Assembly: GCF_002008345.1 (NCBI RefSeq)
Contig: NZ_MRAE01000030.1
Location: forward strand, 1 to 36,524
Reading direction: 5' to 3'
Length of the DNA: 36,524 nucleotides
Origin: Clostridium tepidum
GTDB taxonomy: Bacteria > Bacillota > Clostridia > Clostridiales > Clostridiaceae
A model generated the notes under the pieces. That model was not told the DNA's origin and did not search any database. It worked only from the letters and a program-made list of their open reading frames with translations. This document shows positions 18,054 to 25,398 of this stretch, one piece after another (position 1 is the first letter of the stretch; each line of letters starts with the position of its first letter). The translations under genes were made by a program, and so were the position numbers.

Positions 18054-18059
18054 TATAAT
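18031..18059 (+). promoter_or_regulatory. Late (packaging-gene) promoter overlapping the terminator
   Basis: TTGATT (18031-18036), 17 nt, TATAAT (18054-18059) with TGG just before it, giving an extended -10. The -35 is in the hairpin loop, and the spacer is the hairpin's right arm. Confidence 0.65.
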
Positions 18060-18099
18060 ATAGTTGTAGAGAATTTTAAAAATTAATAAAAAGATTTAT

Positions 18100-18192
18100 T
18101 GAGGTTGGGGGTTAGGATTAAGACAAATGATACTCCCGTATAAAGAAACTTATATGGTTTAGAATTAGACCGCTTCCCCAATTACACACGAG
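18100..18192 (+). other. Folded non-coding region before terS, candidate cos/packaging site
   Basis: TTGGGGG (18105) can pair with CCCCAA (18176-18181), enclosing TATAA/TTATA (18139-18154) and GGTTTA/TAGACC (18156-18171). The stretch GACCGCTTCCCC...TACACACG directly before terS resembles what I recall upstream of P27-type terminase genes in HK97-like phages, where cos lies. This is from memory, not a comparison. Confidence 0.4.
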
Positions 18193-18239
18193 AAAATCAA
18201 GCTTATAAAGTGACGTTCTTGAAAAAGGAGGTTATTGAA

Positions 18240-18650
18240 ATGCCACAAAATAGTAATGAATATGATAGATTATATAAAAAAAGAGAATATGATATTAAGA
18301 AAGGAAAAGCGAAAGATATGACGTTAGAAAAGAAGCTTTTAACTTTTACAAATGAACCTTTAAGTATAATAGAGTTTAAAAATTTTTATAAAGATAAATT
18401 AGACAATAAAGAACAAGAATTAATATTTAACAATTGTTTGAATTTAATAGATATGATAAATAAATCAAGAGAATGTTTAGAAGAAGAAGGAATGTATATT
18501 AAAAATGTAACTGGAACATTAAGAGCAAATCCAGCGGGAAAAGAATTAAGAGAATGTTTAAAGGCTTTTAATATTCAATTAAAGCTATTACATGAATTAT
18601 TGTGTGAAAAAGAAGATAAATTTGATGCTAACAAGTGGTTAGATGATTAA
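18240..18650 (+). CDS. Terminase small subunit (P27 family)
   Basis: A 136-residue DNA-recognition subunit of the packaging motor. Family-like features are NEYDRLYKKREYDIKKG near the start and NVTGTLRANPAGKELRECLKAFNIQLKLLHEL at the end (the family's NP...L pattern). ATG 18240 is 7 nt after AAGGAGGT; the open frame extends back to a GTG at 18210 but without a ribosome site. It overlaps terL by 8 nt. HK97-type cos phages usually have an HNH nuclease gene just upstream; none is present here. Confidence 0.82.
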   Translation: MPQNSNEYDRLYKKREYDIKKGKAKDMTLEKKLLTFTNEPLSIIEFKNFYKDKLDNKEQELIFNNCLNLIDMINKSRECLEEEGMYIKNVTGTLRANPAGKELRECLKAFNIQLKLLHELLCEKEDKFDANKWLDD

Positions 18651-20301
18651 CCCAAAATTCCAACAATTAATTCAAAAACAAATAATAACTAATATAGATA
18701 AAATTATAAAAGAACAAGAAAAAAAGTGGAATAATGAACAATATTATTTTGACTGTAAAGAAGCATTAAGATTTTATAAATTTGCTTGTAAAATGCCCCT
18801 TGATAAAGGTAAAAAGGGAGAATTATTAAAACCTTTAAAGTTCCAATATGAGATATGTACAGATATTTTGTGTGTTAAACGTAAGAAAGACGATTTAAGG
18901 AGATTTAGAGAAGCCCATATAAACTGCCCACGTAAACAAGGTAAAAGCTTCATAGTGGGGCTAATATTAACATATTTATTCTTTTTTAAGCCTGTGTATG
19001 GTTGTGAATATATAATTACTGCTAATACTACAAAACAGGCTGGATTATTGTATAAGACAATTAAAAACTTTATTAAAAATACACCGCTTAAGATGATGTG
19101 TAAAATAACAGACAGTTTAAAAGAAATATACAGAGAAGACCAAAATATAACGTTAAGAGTTTTGTCAAGTAACGGTTCCAATTTAGACTCATATTGTGCA
19201 GCCGCATTTTGTATGGATGAAATACATGAATTACAAGATAATTCTGCATATGACAAACTTAAAACAGGTCAAGGTATATTAGATGAACCTTTAGGAATAA
19301 CAATAACCACTGCATCAAACGGTAAAGATGATACCAACCTTGAATATGAATTATACAATTATTCTAAAGGTATAGAAGATGGAGAATTTAAAGATGATAG
19401 TTTTTATTACAGGATATACGAGGCAGAAGAAAATTGTAATATAAACGACATGGAACAATATTTTAAAAGTAATCCAGCGTTAGGACATTTTAGAAAACTA
19501 GAGGACATTCAATTATTAGCATTAAGAGCGACACAAGTAAAAAGCAGGGAGAACGCGTTCAGACGATTGTACTTAAATCAACATGTATCTTTAATTGTTG
19601 AAAATGCCATAAACCAACAACTATGGAAAAAATCGTTGCAAAATGTTAATGAAATGGATTATAGAAATAAATGTTTATGTTGTGCTGGATTAGATTATGG
19701 ACAGGTATCGGATTTTACAGCATATGTTAAGTGTTATTATGATGAAATAAAAGATAAGTATATTATAATCCCTCAAATATATACTGCTACAGGTGTTATT
19801 GAAACATTTGAGGATAAAGAACAACAAAGATTAAAAAGATTTATTCATAACGGTGATTTAATAGAATTAAAAACAAGCCATGTTTTGCTTAAAGATGTAA
19901 AAGCAGAGTTATTGAAAGATAAAGATATACTTGAGGAGGTTGCATATGATGAATGGAAATTACAAAGCACTATGATTAATATAGAAGATGAAATTAAGTG
20001 CTTAGTGAACTTTAGACAAGGGTTTAAAACAATGTCACCAGCTATAAGAAGGTTTGAAGAATTACTTCTTGAAGGAAAGCTAATAATTCAAGATAACAAA
20101 TGTTTAACATGGCAGAGTGGAAATGTTACAGCGGTTACTGATGATGCAGAAAATATTAAATATAGTAAGAAAAAAAGTAAAAATAAGATAGATGCAATCA
20201 TTGCAATGATAATGGCTTTAAGTAGATGTGATGCATTGGTTAATGATCCGTACTCAAGCGAAAATATATCAAGACATTATGAACAGAATTATTCAATGTA
20301 A
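18643..20301 (+). CDS. Terminase large subunit
   Basis: A 552-residue packaging ATPase/nuclease. The ATPase half has Walker A-like PRKQGKS (96-102) and Walker B FCMDEIHE (189-196). The nuclease half has the acidic Asp351 in AGLDYGQVSDFTA, YDEWKL, and a late Asp in KNKIDAIIAMIMA. Length is normal and all motifs are intact. The ATG lies in the last codons of terS, so translation is coupled. It pumps DNA into the procapsid through the portal encoded next. Confidence 0.95.
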   Translation: MINPKFQQLIQKQIITNIDKIIKEQEKKWNNEQYYFDCKEALRFYKFACKMPLDKGKKGELLKPLKFQYEICTDILCVKRKKDDLRRFREAHINCPRKQGKSFIVGLILTYLFFFKPVYGCEYIITANTTKQAGLLYKTIKNFIKNTPLKMMCKITDSLKEIYREDQNITLRVLSSNGSNLDSYCAAAFCMDEIHELQDNSAYDKLKTGQGILDEPLGITITTASNGKDDTNLEYELYNYSKGIEDGEFKDDSFYYRIYEAEENCNINDMEQYFKSNPALGHFRKLEDIQLLALRATQVKSRENAFRRLYLNQHVSLIVENAINQQLWKKSLQNVNEMDYRNKCLCCAGLDYGQVSDFTAYVKCYYDEIKDKYIIIPQIYTATGVIETFEDKEQQRLKRFIHNGDLIELKTSHVLLKDVKAELLKDKDILEEVAYDEWKLQSTMINIEDEIKCLVNFRQGFKTMSPAIRRFEELLLEGKLIIQDNKCLTWQSGNVTAVTDDAENIKYSKKKSKNKIDAIIAMIMALSRCDALVNDPYSSENISRHYEQNYSM

Positions 20302-20313
20302 AGGAGGGATAAA

Positions 20314-21555
20314 ATGGGATTATTTCATAAAGCTAAGAAAAAAACATCAGAAGAACAAAGAGAAATTAATTTTGAAACTGTATTTGGAGTTGCTCAACCT
20401 AATACAAAGACAGGCTTAGGTATAACATCAGAAAATAGCCTTGAATTGACCGCTATATGGTCAGCTGTAGACCAAATAAGCAATAGTGTTGCAAAATTGC
20501 CTATAAATGTGTATAGAAGGTCAAGTAAAGGAAAGACAGAAGAATTTAATCATAATATTCATAAGTTATTAAACAAGCCAAATCCGTTTATAACAAAATT
20601 TGATTTTTTTAAAACAATGGTAGTTAATTTATTGCTTTTTGGTAATGCTTATGCATGGATAGATCGTGGAATAGGTAATAAAATAGATGCACTATGGATA
20701 TTAAACCCTAATAGTGTAAGTTTAAATTTAAGCCCTAATGGTTCAAAGTTAGATTATCAAATATCAATTAATAGCAAAGCTTTTAAAATAAGCCATAAAG
20801 ATATAATCCATTTAAAAAGAATTAGTTTAGATGGTTACGAGGGTAAGAGCCCTGTTTATATTGGTAGAGAAAGCATAGGGATAGCAAGAGCGAGTAACGA
20901 GTTTTTAGGTAGTTTTTACGGTAACGGTACAACTGTTGGAGATATTTTATATACAGATGCACAATTAACGTCAGACGCTAAAAAAAATATAAGAACTGCA
21001 TGGATGGACGCTAATAGTGGATTGAGTAATGCTAAAAAAGTAGCTGTTTTAGATTTAGGATTAAAACATAGCCCAATAGATAAAAATATTGTAGACATGG
21101 ACTTTTTAAACACACAAAAATTTTATTCAGTTGAAGAAGTAGCAAGACTTTTTAATATGCCTAGTACCATGTTAGGAGATTTAAGTAAAGCAACATTTAG
21201 TAATGTTGAGAATTTAAATTTACTTTATTATAAAAATACCATAAGTCCAATATTATGCGGAATAGAAAATGAAATGGATGATAAGTTATTTTTGGATGAA
21301 GAACCCTTATTTACTAAATTTGATATGTCAGAAGAATTAAGAGGAGATACGGACGCAAGAATTAAATATTATAAAGAATTACAATCAATAGGAGCATTGA
21401 GCCCTAATGAAATCAGAATAAAAGAAGGATTACAACCTATAGATGATGAGGGAATGCATCAACATTATATGAGTTTAAATTACGCACCAACAAATTATAT
21501 TAAACAATATCAAATTAATAAAAAAGGAGGTGGAGAAGGTGGAACAGAGGAGTAA
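20314..21555 (+). CDS. Portal protein (HK97 gp3 type)
   Basis: A 413-residue portal that forms the dodecameric ring at the capsid vertex. Family features: NSLELTAIWSAVDQISNSVAKLP, HKLLNKPNPF, LLFGNAYAWI, and RLFNMPSTMLGDLSKATFSNVE. AAAGGAGGG precedes ATG. Length is typical. It overlaps the protease-capsid start by 17 nt. Confidence 0.94.
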   Translation: MGLFHKAKKKTSEEQREINFETVFGVAQPNTKTGLGITSENSLELTAIWSAVDQISNSVAKLPINVYRRSSKGKTEEFNHNIHKLLNKPNPFITKFDFFKTMVVNLLLFGNAYAWIDRGIGNKIDALWILNPNSVSLNLSPNGSKLDYQISINSKAFKISHKDIIHLKRISLDGYEGKSPVYIGRESIGIARASNEFLGSFYGNGTTVGDILYTDAQLTSDAKKNIRTAWMDANSGLSNAKKVAVLDLGLKHSPIDKNIVDMDFLNTQKFYSVEEVARLFNMPSTMLGDLSKATFSNVENLNLLYYKNTISPILCGIENEMDDKLFLDEEPLFTKFDMSEELRGDTDARIKYYKELQSIGALSPNEIRIKEGLQPIDDEGMHQHYMSLNYAPTNYIKQYQINKKGGGEGGTEE

Positions 21556-23188
21556 AGAAGCTCAATTACATACTAGTGGTAATAAAGTTAAAGGGATAAT
21601 TAAATATAACATAAGAAGTCAATTAATAAACAATTCATTTTATGAAATTATAAGTCAGAACGCTTTAAAATATAACACTGTTAAAGCACTATGGAACCAT
21701 GATACCAATATAGTTCTAGGTAGCACTAAAAGTAATACATTAAATTTAGAAGATACTAGAGAAGGTTTAAAGTTCGAAATTAGTATGCCAGAGAGTAGAA
21801 CAGATATATTAGAAAATATAAAACGTGGTGATGTAGATGGTACAAGCTTTGGAATGAACGTGTTAGAGGACAGTTGGAATTATGATGAAGAATACCCAGT
21901 AAGAACAGTTTTAAAAGCTGAACTATTGGAAATAAGTCCAACCCCATTTCCAGCATATGAAGATAATAAGGTTAGTACAAGAGCATTAGAAAATGCAAAA
22001 AATAAAAATAAAAGTGAGGTTAAAAGTATGAGTGAAAAATTAGAAAAGATATTAGAAATGTTAAATAATAATACAGATATTGAAGTTGTAAAGGAAGAAA
22101 TAAATAAGTTATTAAATGATGATAATGAAGATGGTGAAAAAATAAATAAAGAACAACTAAGATCATTGATGAAAAGAATAGAAAAAGAAGAACAGACAAG
22201 AGGAGAATTAAGGGGTTCAACATTAAATGCTGAAATACTAGAAAAAAATAATAAAAACACAGAAGTAAGAACAGTATTTAGAAATATAATTGCTAGAAAA
22301 CCAATTAATGAAATAGAAAAAAGAGCAATAGGTGCAAGTGTAGCGGAAAACGGTGGTTATCTTTTAGGAGAAGAATTCCACAATAAAATCATAGAAATGA
22401 AAAGAAGTTTAGTTGATTTATCAAAGTATTGTAATGTTATGCCTGTAGGTTCTAAAAGTGGAATTGTACCTATAGAAGTATCAGAGGATATGATACCTAT
22501 GAGTGTCGTTGGGGAATTTGATAAAAATAAAGATGGCCAAGAACCAAAATTCAAACAAGTTAAATATGACGTTAAAGATATGAGAGAAGTCTACACTTTA
22601 AGTAATTCATTTGTTAAGGATCAGCAAGTTGATATTATGGGGTATTTATCAAGGAAAATTGCTAAGAAGGACGTATTTACAACAAATTATTATATTTTAA
22701 ATGGTTTTAATGGTGATGACGGACTTGTTACAAATGCATTATTAAAAAAAGAAACTTTAACTGAACCTATAACATTGACAAAAATTCAAAATATAATTAA
22801 TTCATTTGACCCGGATATAAGAGCAGGACTTAAAATTATAGTAAATAATGATGGATATTCTTTATTAAGTGGTATTACTTATACAGATGGTAGACTTGTA
22901 ATGCAGGAAAATGCAACTTTAGCAAGTGGTTATCAATTCTTAGGAAAAGAAATTATTGAAATATCATCAAAGTTATTAAAAAATAATGATACAGGAGATA
23001 AGACAACAATTATAATTACAAATTTAGAAGAAGGTGTAACTGTATTTGACCGCCAAGCATATGAAGTAAAATCAAGTGAAGAAGCTGGTTTCGATACCGA
23101 TTCAACTAAAGTAAGAGTAATTGTAAGAAAGGATATTAAACAAATCGACACTGAAGCTATTAAAATTGTAGAGTGTCCAATAGCTTAA
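21539..23188 (+). CDS. Prohead protease fused to HK97-fold major capsid protein
   Basis: A 549-residue fusion. Residues 1-152 are an HK97-family (S78) prohead protease, with His54 in WNHD, Ser103 in DGTSFGM and the late ELLEISPTPFPAY. Residues 160-240 are charged and helical, like a scaffolding delta domain. Residues 250-549 are the HK97-fold capsid (ASVAENGGYLLGEEFHNKI, YTLSNSFVKD, IIVNNDGYSLL, TNLEEGVTVFDR). GTG 21539 is 8 nt after AAGGAGG and gives MEQR, a common protease start; the GTG at 21530 is inside that site. An internal SD (GTGAGGT, 22014-22020) sits 7 nt before in-frame ATG 22028, which would also make capsid alone. Confidence 0.92.
   Translation: MEQRSKEAQLHTSGNKVKGIIKYNIRSQLINNSFYEIISQNALKYNTVKALWNHDTNIVLGSTKSNTLNLEDTREGLKFEISMPESRTDILENIKRGDVDGTSFGMNVLEDSWNYDEEYPVRTVLKAELLEISPTPFPAYEDNKVSTRALENAKNKNKSEVKSMSEKLEKILEMLNNNTDIEVVKEEINKLLNDDNEDGEKINKEQLRSLMKRIEKEEQTRGELRGSTLNAEILEKNNKNTEVRTVFRNIIARKPINEIEKRAIGASVAENGGYLLGEEFHNKIIEMKRSLVDLSKYCNVMPVGSKSGIVPIEVSEDMIPMSVVGEFDKNKDGQEPKFKQVKYDVKDMREVYTLSNSFVKDQQVDIMGYLSRKIAKKDVFTTNYYILNGFNGDDGLVTNALLKKETLTEPITLTKIQNIINSFDPDIRAGLKIIVNNDGYSLLSGITYTDGRLVMQENATLASGYQFLGKEIIEISSKLLKNNDTGDKTTIIITNLEEGVTVFDRQAYEVKSSEEAGFDTDSTKVRVIVRKDIKQIDTEAIKIVECPIA
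22014..22030 (+). promoter_or_regulatory. Internal ribosome site and start for separate capsid protein
   Basis: GTGAGGT (22014-22020) is 7 nt before ATG 22028, in the same frame as the fusion, between protease and capsid domains. Initiation here would give a 386-residue delta-plus-capsid protein, allowing far more capsid than protease. Confidence 0.5.
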
Positions 23189-23222
23189 TAAAAGGGGTGG
23201 ACAATTTTGCCACTCCCTTTTG
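23189..23222 (+). terminator. Attenuator-like hairpin after the capsid gene
   Basis: AAAAGGGGTGG (23190-23200) pairs with CCACTCCCTTTT (23210-23221) with one bulge. The T run is short. It may lower transcription of the connector relative to capsid. Confidence 0.45.
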
Positions 23223-23252
23223 CTAAAGATATGTGTATGGGAAGTGATTAAT

Positions 23253-23540
23253 ATTATAACATTACAAGAGGTTAAAGAATATTTAAGGGTAGATTATGAT
23301 GATGAAGACAACTTTTTGCAGTTATGTATAATTAATGCGGAAGGATATTTGAAGGATTCTATAGATAATTTTGAAATAAAAATTAAAAGTGAAAGATTTA
23401 AAAATAAAGCTAGATTAATAATGATGGCTATTATACAAGACATGTTTGATAATAGAGATTTAACTACAAAAGAAAATGAAAAATACAAATTAATAGTTAA
23501 TTATTTTTTATTACAAATGAAATATAGTACATATGACTAG
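23253..23540 (+). CDS. Head-tail connector (HK97 gp6-like), probable ATT start
   Basis: A 95-residue adaptor that docks under the portal. ITLQEVKEYLRVDYDDEDNFLQLCIINAEGYL is typical of the gp6-like family, whose members usually start MITLEE. The codon in the Met position is ATT (23253), 5 nt after GGAAGTGA. GTG at 23244 is in frame but only 1 nt from GGGA, and TTG 23220 lies in a hairpin. So either ATT is used or initiation is weak. It is the last recognisable head gene; no adaptor, head-closure or tail gene follows. Confidence 0.75.
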   Translation: MITLQEVKEYLRVDYDDEDNFLQLCIINAEGYLKDSIDNFEIKIKSERFKNKARLIMMAIIQDMFDNRDLTTKENEKYKLIVNYFLLQMKYSTYD

Positions 23541-23629
23541 ATAAGGATTTGTTATTAAGTTTAAGAACCATCTTAATAATATTCAGTTGGTTACTCAAAA
23601 AAGAGTAACCAATAATCCATAATAAAATA

Positions 23630-23960
23630 ACTATAGTTAAATTTCAAACAACTCAAATTTGAGGACGTTAGATTTATTTGTTGAAAAAATAGCTATTGTA
23701 CAAAAAAGAACAACAGCTCAAGGAAATGAAACTACGTATATAGACCACGCTATCAAGTTAGATATGGCAAAAGAAATAGCAATGATACAGTTGGACAAAA
23801 AAGTCTAATAGAAAATGGATGTCTCTTTGCAAGGGTGTCGACCTGACGGACTACCCTATTACCGGCAAAGTGTTGATGAAGATGATAGCACATACCCAAA
23901 ATGGGAACGTGCTTAAAACTCAAGCAACATTAATAAATGAAAGTGACTATAGTTAAATTT
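23630..23960 (+). repeat. 15-bp direct repeat flanking a 300-bp segment
   Basis: ACTATAGTTAAATTT at 23630-23644 and again at 23946-23960. The flanked block contains the short same-phase frames and the GC-rich fold. Confidence 0.6.
23659..23916 (+). pseudogene. Possible gene remnant interrupted by TAATAG
   Basis: From TTG 23659 the frame is open for 49 codons (...LFVEKIAIVQKRTTAQGNET...), stops at TAATAG (23806-23811), then is open for another 34 codons in the same phase to TAA at 23914 (...DGLPYYRQSVDEDDSTYPKW...). There is no good ribosome site. The second part uses codons rare in the neighbours (CGA, CGG, CCC, GTC), which also fits a folded RNA. No family recognised. Confidence 0.3.
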
Positions 23961-24102
23961 TAACATGATGTCGGCAGTAACTAACCTTGAACCTTCTTTT
24001 TTTTGAGTAAGTTCCTTCAATTTTCTGTTATCCTAAAGTAGGACTACACAATTTTAAGTAATCAAATTAGCCGAGAGCAAAATTGCGTTGGGCATATCCC
24101 AT

Positions 24103-24126
24103 ACTCAAGTGGAATTCCACTTGAGT
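24103..24126. repeat. 24-bp perfect palindrome
   Basis: A perfect dyad centred on GGAATTCC with arms ACTCAAGTGG / CCACTTGAGT. There is no loop, so it is more likely a DNA-protein site or extruded cruciform than an RNA stem-loop. Confidence 0.8.
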
Positions 24127-24290
24127 GATTATAAGTAAAAAGACATCTGAAATAAATGCTCTATGTGGTATATGTATTTAAAAATAATATTATGTTAATA
24201 TTTTAGAAGGCTCAAATTTGAGCAGTCATAATTATGAGGACTCTGCAAAAATGCAGACTCGTTATTTATTTAGGAGAGGGAGAAATTTCC

Positions 24291-24337
24291 CAGTCCGATT
24301 ATTTAGGAAAAGCCAGAATTGGACAGTCCGATTATTT
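24291..24337 (+). repeat. Direct repeat CAGTCCGATTATTT
   Basis: Copies at 24291-24304 and 24324-24337, 33 bp apart, upstream of the two regulator genes. They could bind one of those regulators. Confidence 0.65.
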
Positions 24338-24433
24338 TATAAAATCAATTTATGTAAATTATAAAAAGCAAAAATAATTAAGGATAACTTTAATAAAGTT
24401 TAATGCAATTAAGAAGAAGAGGAGACGCGATAA

Positions 24434-24595
24434 ATGTTTTATACAGTTGATGAAATAGCTACAATGCTACAAGTAAGTAAATCTAAAGCTTATAAAATAG
24501 TAGCTAGTCTTAATAAAGAACTTAAAAAAATGGGTTACATAACCATAGCTGGTAGAGTTCCCAAAAAATATTTTCAAGAAAAATTTTATGCCTAA
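24434..24595 (+). CDS. Small AlpA/MerR-like helix-turn-helix protein
   Basis: A 53-residue winged-helix protein: MFYTVDEIATMLQVSKSKAYKI gives the HTH, followed by MGYITIAGRVPKKYFQEKF. This form is common in clostridial prophages and integrative elements. GAGGAGA lies 8 nt before ATG. It is paired with the next regulator and follows the repeat region, where it may bind. Confidence 0.7.
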   Translation: MFYTVDEIATMLQVSKSKAYKIVASLNKELKKMGYITIAGRVPKKYFQEKFYA

Positions 24596-24609
24596 TAAGG
24601 AGAAATATT

Positions 24610-25023
24610 ATGTGTGCTAAGACTGAATTATTGAATTATAAAAATTACTTAACAGAAAAGAAAATATTATTAATGGAATTGGAGTATTACAAAAATGATA
24701 TTGATAGTATAGGTACTGTAAATTATTCAGAAAGAGTACAAACAAGTGGTATTTCTGATAAAACTGCTAATAACATGTTTATTAAAGATAAGAAATTGTT
24801 AGAAATAGAAAGAAAAATAAATTTAATAGATTTTAAAATAAACAAAATTAAAACTATGTTAGAAGTGTTATCTGAAGATGAAAGAACAGTAATAAACCTT
24901 CTATATTTTTCAGAAAGTCAACTTTCAACAACAAGTGCTTGTATGAAAGTTGGAATGTCACGAGCAACTTTTTATAGGGTGAAAGGAAAGGCATTAAAAA
25001 AGTTGGATAGATTTTTAAATTAA
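24610..25023 (+). CDS. ArpU/RinA-type late transcription regulator
   Basis: A 137-residue protein. The N-terminal 85 residues are helical coiled-coil. Residues 87-137 are a sigma-region-4-like HTH (LSEDERTVINLLYF...ACMKVGMSRATFYRVKGKALKKL). RinA/ArpU proteins activate late phage operons and usually sit before terS; here the gene lies at the far right end beyond the head genes. It may turn on the promoter at 18031. The stop is 130 nt before attR, so it is the last gene of the element. Confidence 0.75.
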   Translation: MCAKTELLNYKNYLTEKKILLMELEYYKNDIDSIGTVNYSERVQTSGISDKTANNMFIKDKKLLEIERKINLIDFKINKIKTMLEVLSEDERTVINLLYFSESQLSTTSACMKVGMSRATFYRVKGKALKKLDRFLN

Positions 25024-25044
25024 TTTTGCCCCTTTTTTTGCCCC
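25024..25044 (+). promoter_or_regulatory. Candidate right integrase arm sites
   Basis: TTTTGCCCC (25024-25032) and TTTTTGCCCC (25035-25044) repeat the word found three times beside attL, in the same orientation. Confidence 0.5.
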
Positions 25045-25152
25045 CAATAGTTTAAAATAAACAGTATTGAATTAACATTAGTTAAAAAATAAAATGGGCA
25101 TTTATAAGTGTTTGATGGTGTTTTAAAATATTTTAAAATTGCACGGCGCGAC

Positions 25153-25182
25153 CCAGTTGGCCGCGGGTTCGAATCCTGCCCG
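25153..25182 (+). repeat. attR core with ancestral tRNA-Arg 3' end
   Basis: Identical 30-bp copy of attL. With the following ATGCACCA (25183-25190) it preserves the 3' part of tRNA-Arg but has no 5' half, so it is a tRNA fragment, not a gene. Its CCGATGC would pair without wobble to the GCATCGG 5' acceptor at 11116, which marks it as the original chromosomal end. Confidence 0.92.
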
Positions 25183-25197
25183 ATGCACCAAGAAGTA

Positions 25198-25238
25198 GGC
25201 ATATTTTTCGTTAATAACGAAGTATGTCTTTTTTTTAT
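25198..25238 (+). terminator. Original tRNA-Arg terminator, now downstream of attR
   Basis: GGCATATTTTTCGTT / AACGAAGTATGTC with small bulges, followed by eight T. It lies 8 nt after the tRNA fragment and probably ended the tRNA-Arg transcript before integration. Confidence 0.7.
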
Positions 25239-25398
25239 GCAATAAAATCTAATATTATGAAACATTGAATAATATATTAAAAAGACTAATTTAAGTTTTA
25301 TTAATAAAAACTTATAGTTGTATAGAGATATAAAAAAACCTTTAATTTTAACATTAGAAAGAGAATTAATAGGTAAATTTCTTATATACTCTCATCAT

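Larger units (their letters stand above)
23541..24430 (+). other. 890-bp non-coding, hairpin-rich region
   Basis: No gene-length frame on either strand. It holds a 10-bp stem TTGGTTACTC/GAGTAACCAA (23587-23612), palindrome CTCAAATTTGAG twice (23652-23663; 24211-24222), a CTTTGC/GCAAAG-closed fold at 23825-23869 in about 50% G+C, GCAC..CCC/GGG..GTGC (23888-23912), TCCTA/TAGGA (24031-24043), a 24-bp palindrome (24103-24126), and CTGCA/TGCAG (24243-24256). Two short frames at 23659-23808 and 23815-23916 share one phase, separated by TAATAG, so part may be a decayed gene. It is either a large structured RNA or the scar of lost genes. Confidence 0.5.
11155..25182. mobile_element. 14.0-kb capsid-encoding satellite (cf-PICI-like) or tail-less prophage
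   Basis: Bounded by 30-bp identical att cores in tRNA-Arg(ACG). From left to right it carries: integrase and CI repressor (leftward); Cro-like, excisionase-like, replication initiator, primase-helicase, a second excisionase-like protein, a truncated antirepressor and small genes; then a terminator/promoter junction and the late block terS, terL, portal, protease-capsid, connector; then two regulators. There is no tail tube, tape measure, baseplate, fibre, holin or lysin. Size and content fit capsid-forming phage-inducible chromosomal islands, which make and fill small heads and take tails from a helper. The alternative is a prophage that lost its tail genes at 23541-24430. Confidence 0.75.

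Noticed and set aside
24102..24113. ATACTCAAGTGG shared with tRNA-Ser(GCT) as a tRNA relic
   Set aside because: Only 12 bases match, and they are explained by the palindrome; no cloverleaf remains.
25149..25190. Second tRNA-Arg gene at the right end
   Set aside because: Only the 3' part is present, with no 5' acceptor or D arm; it is attR.
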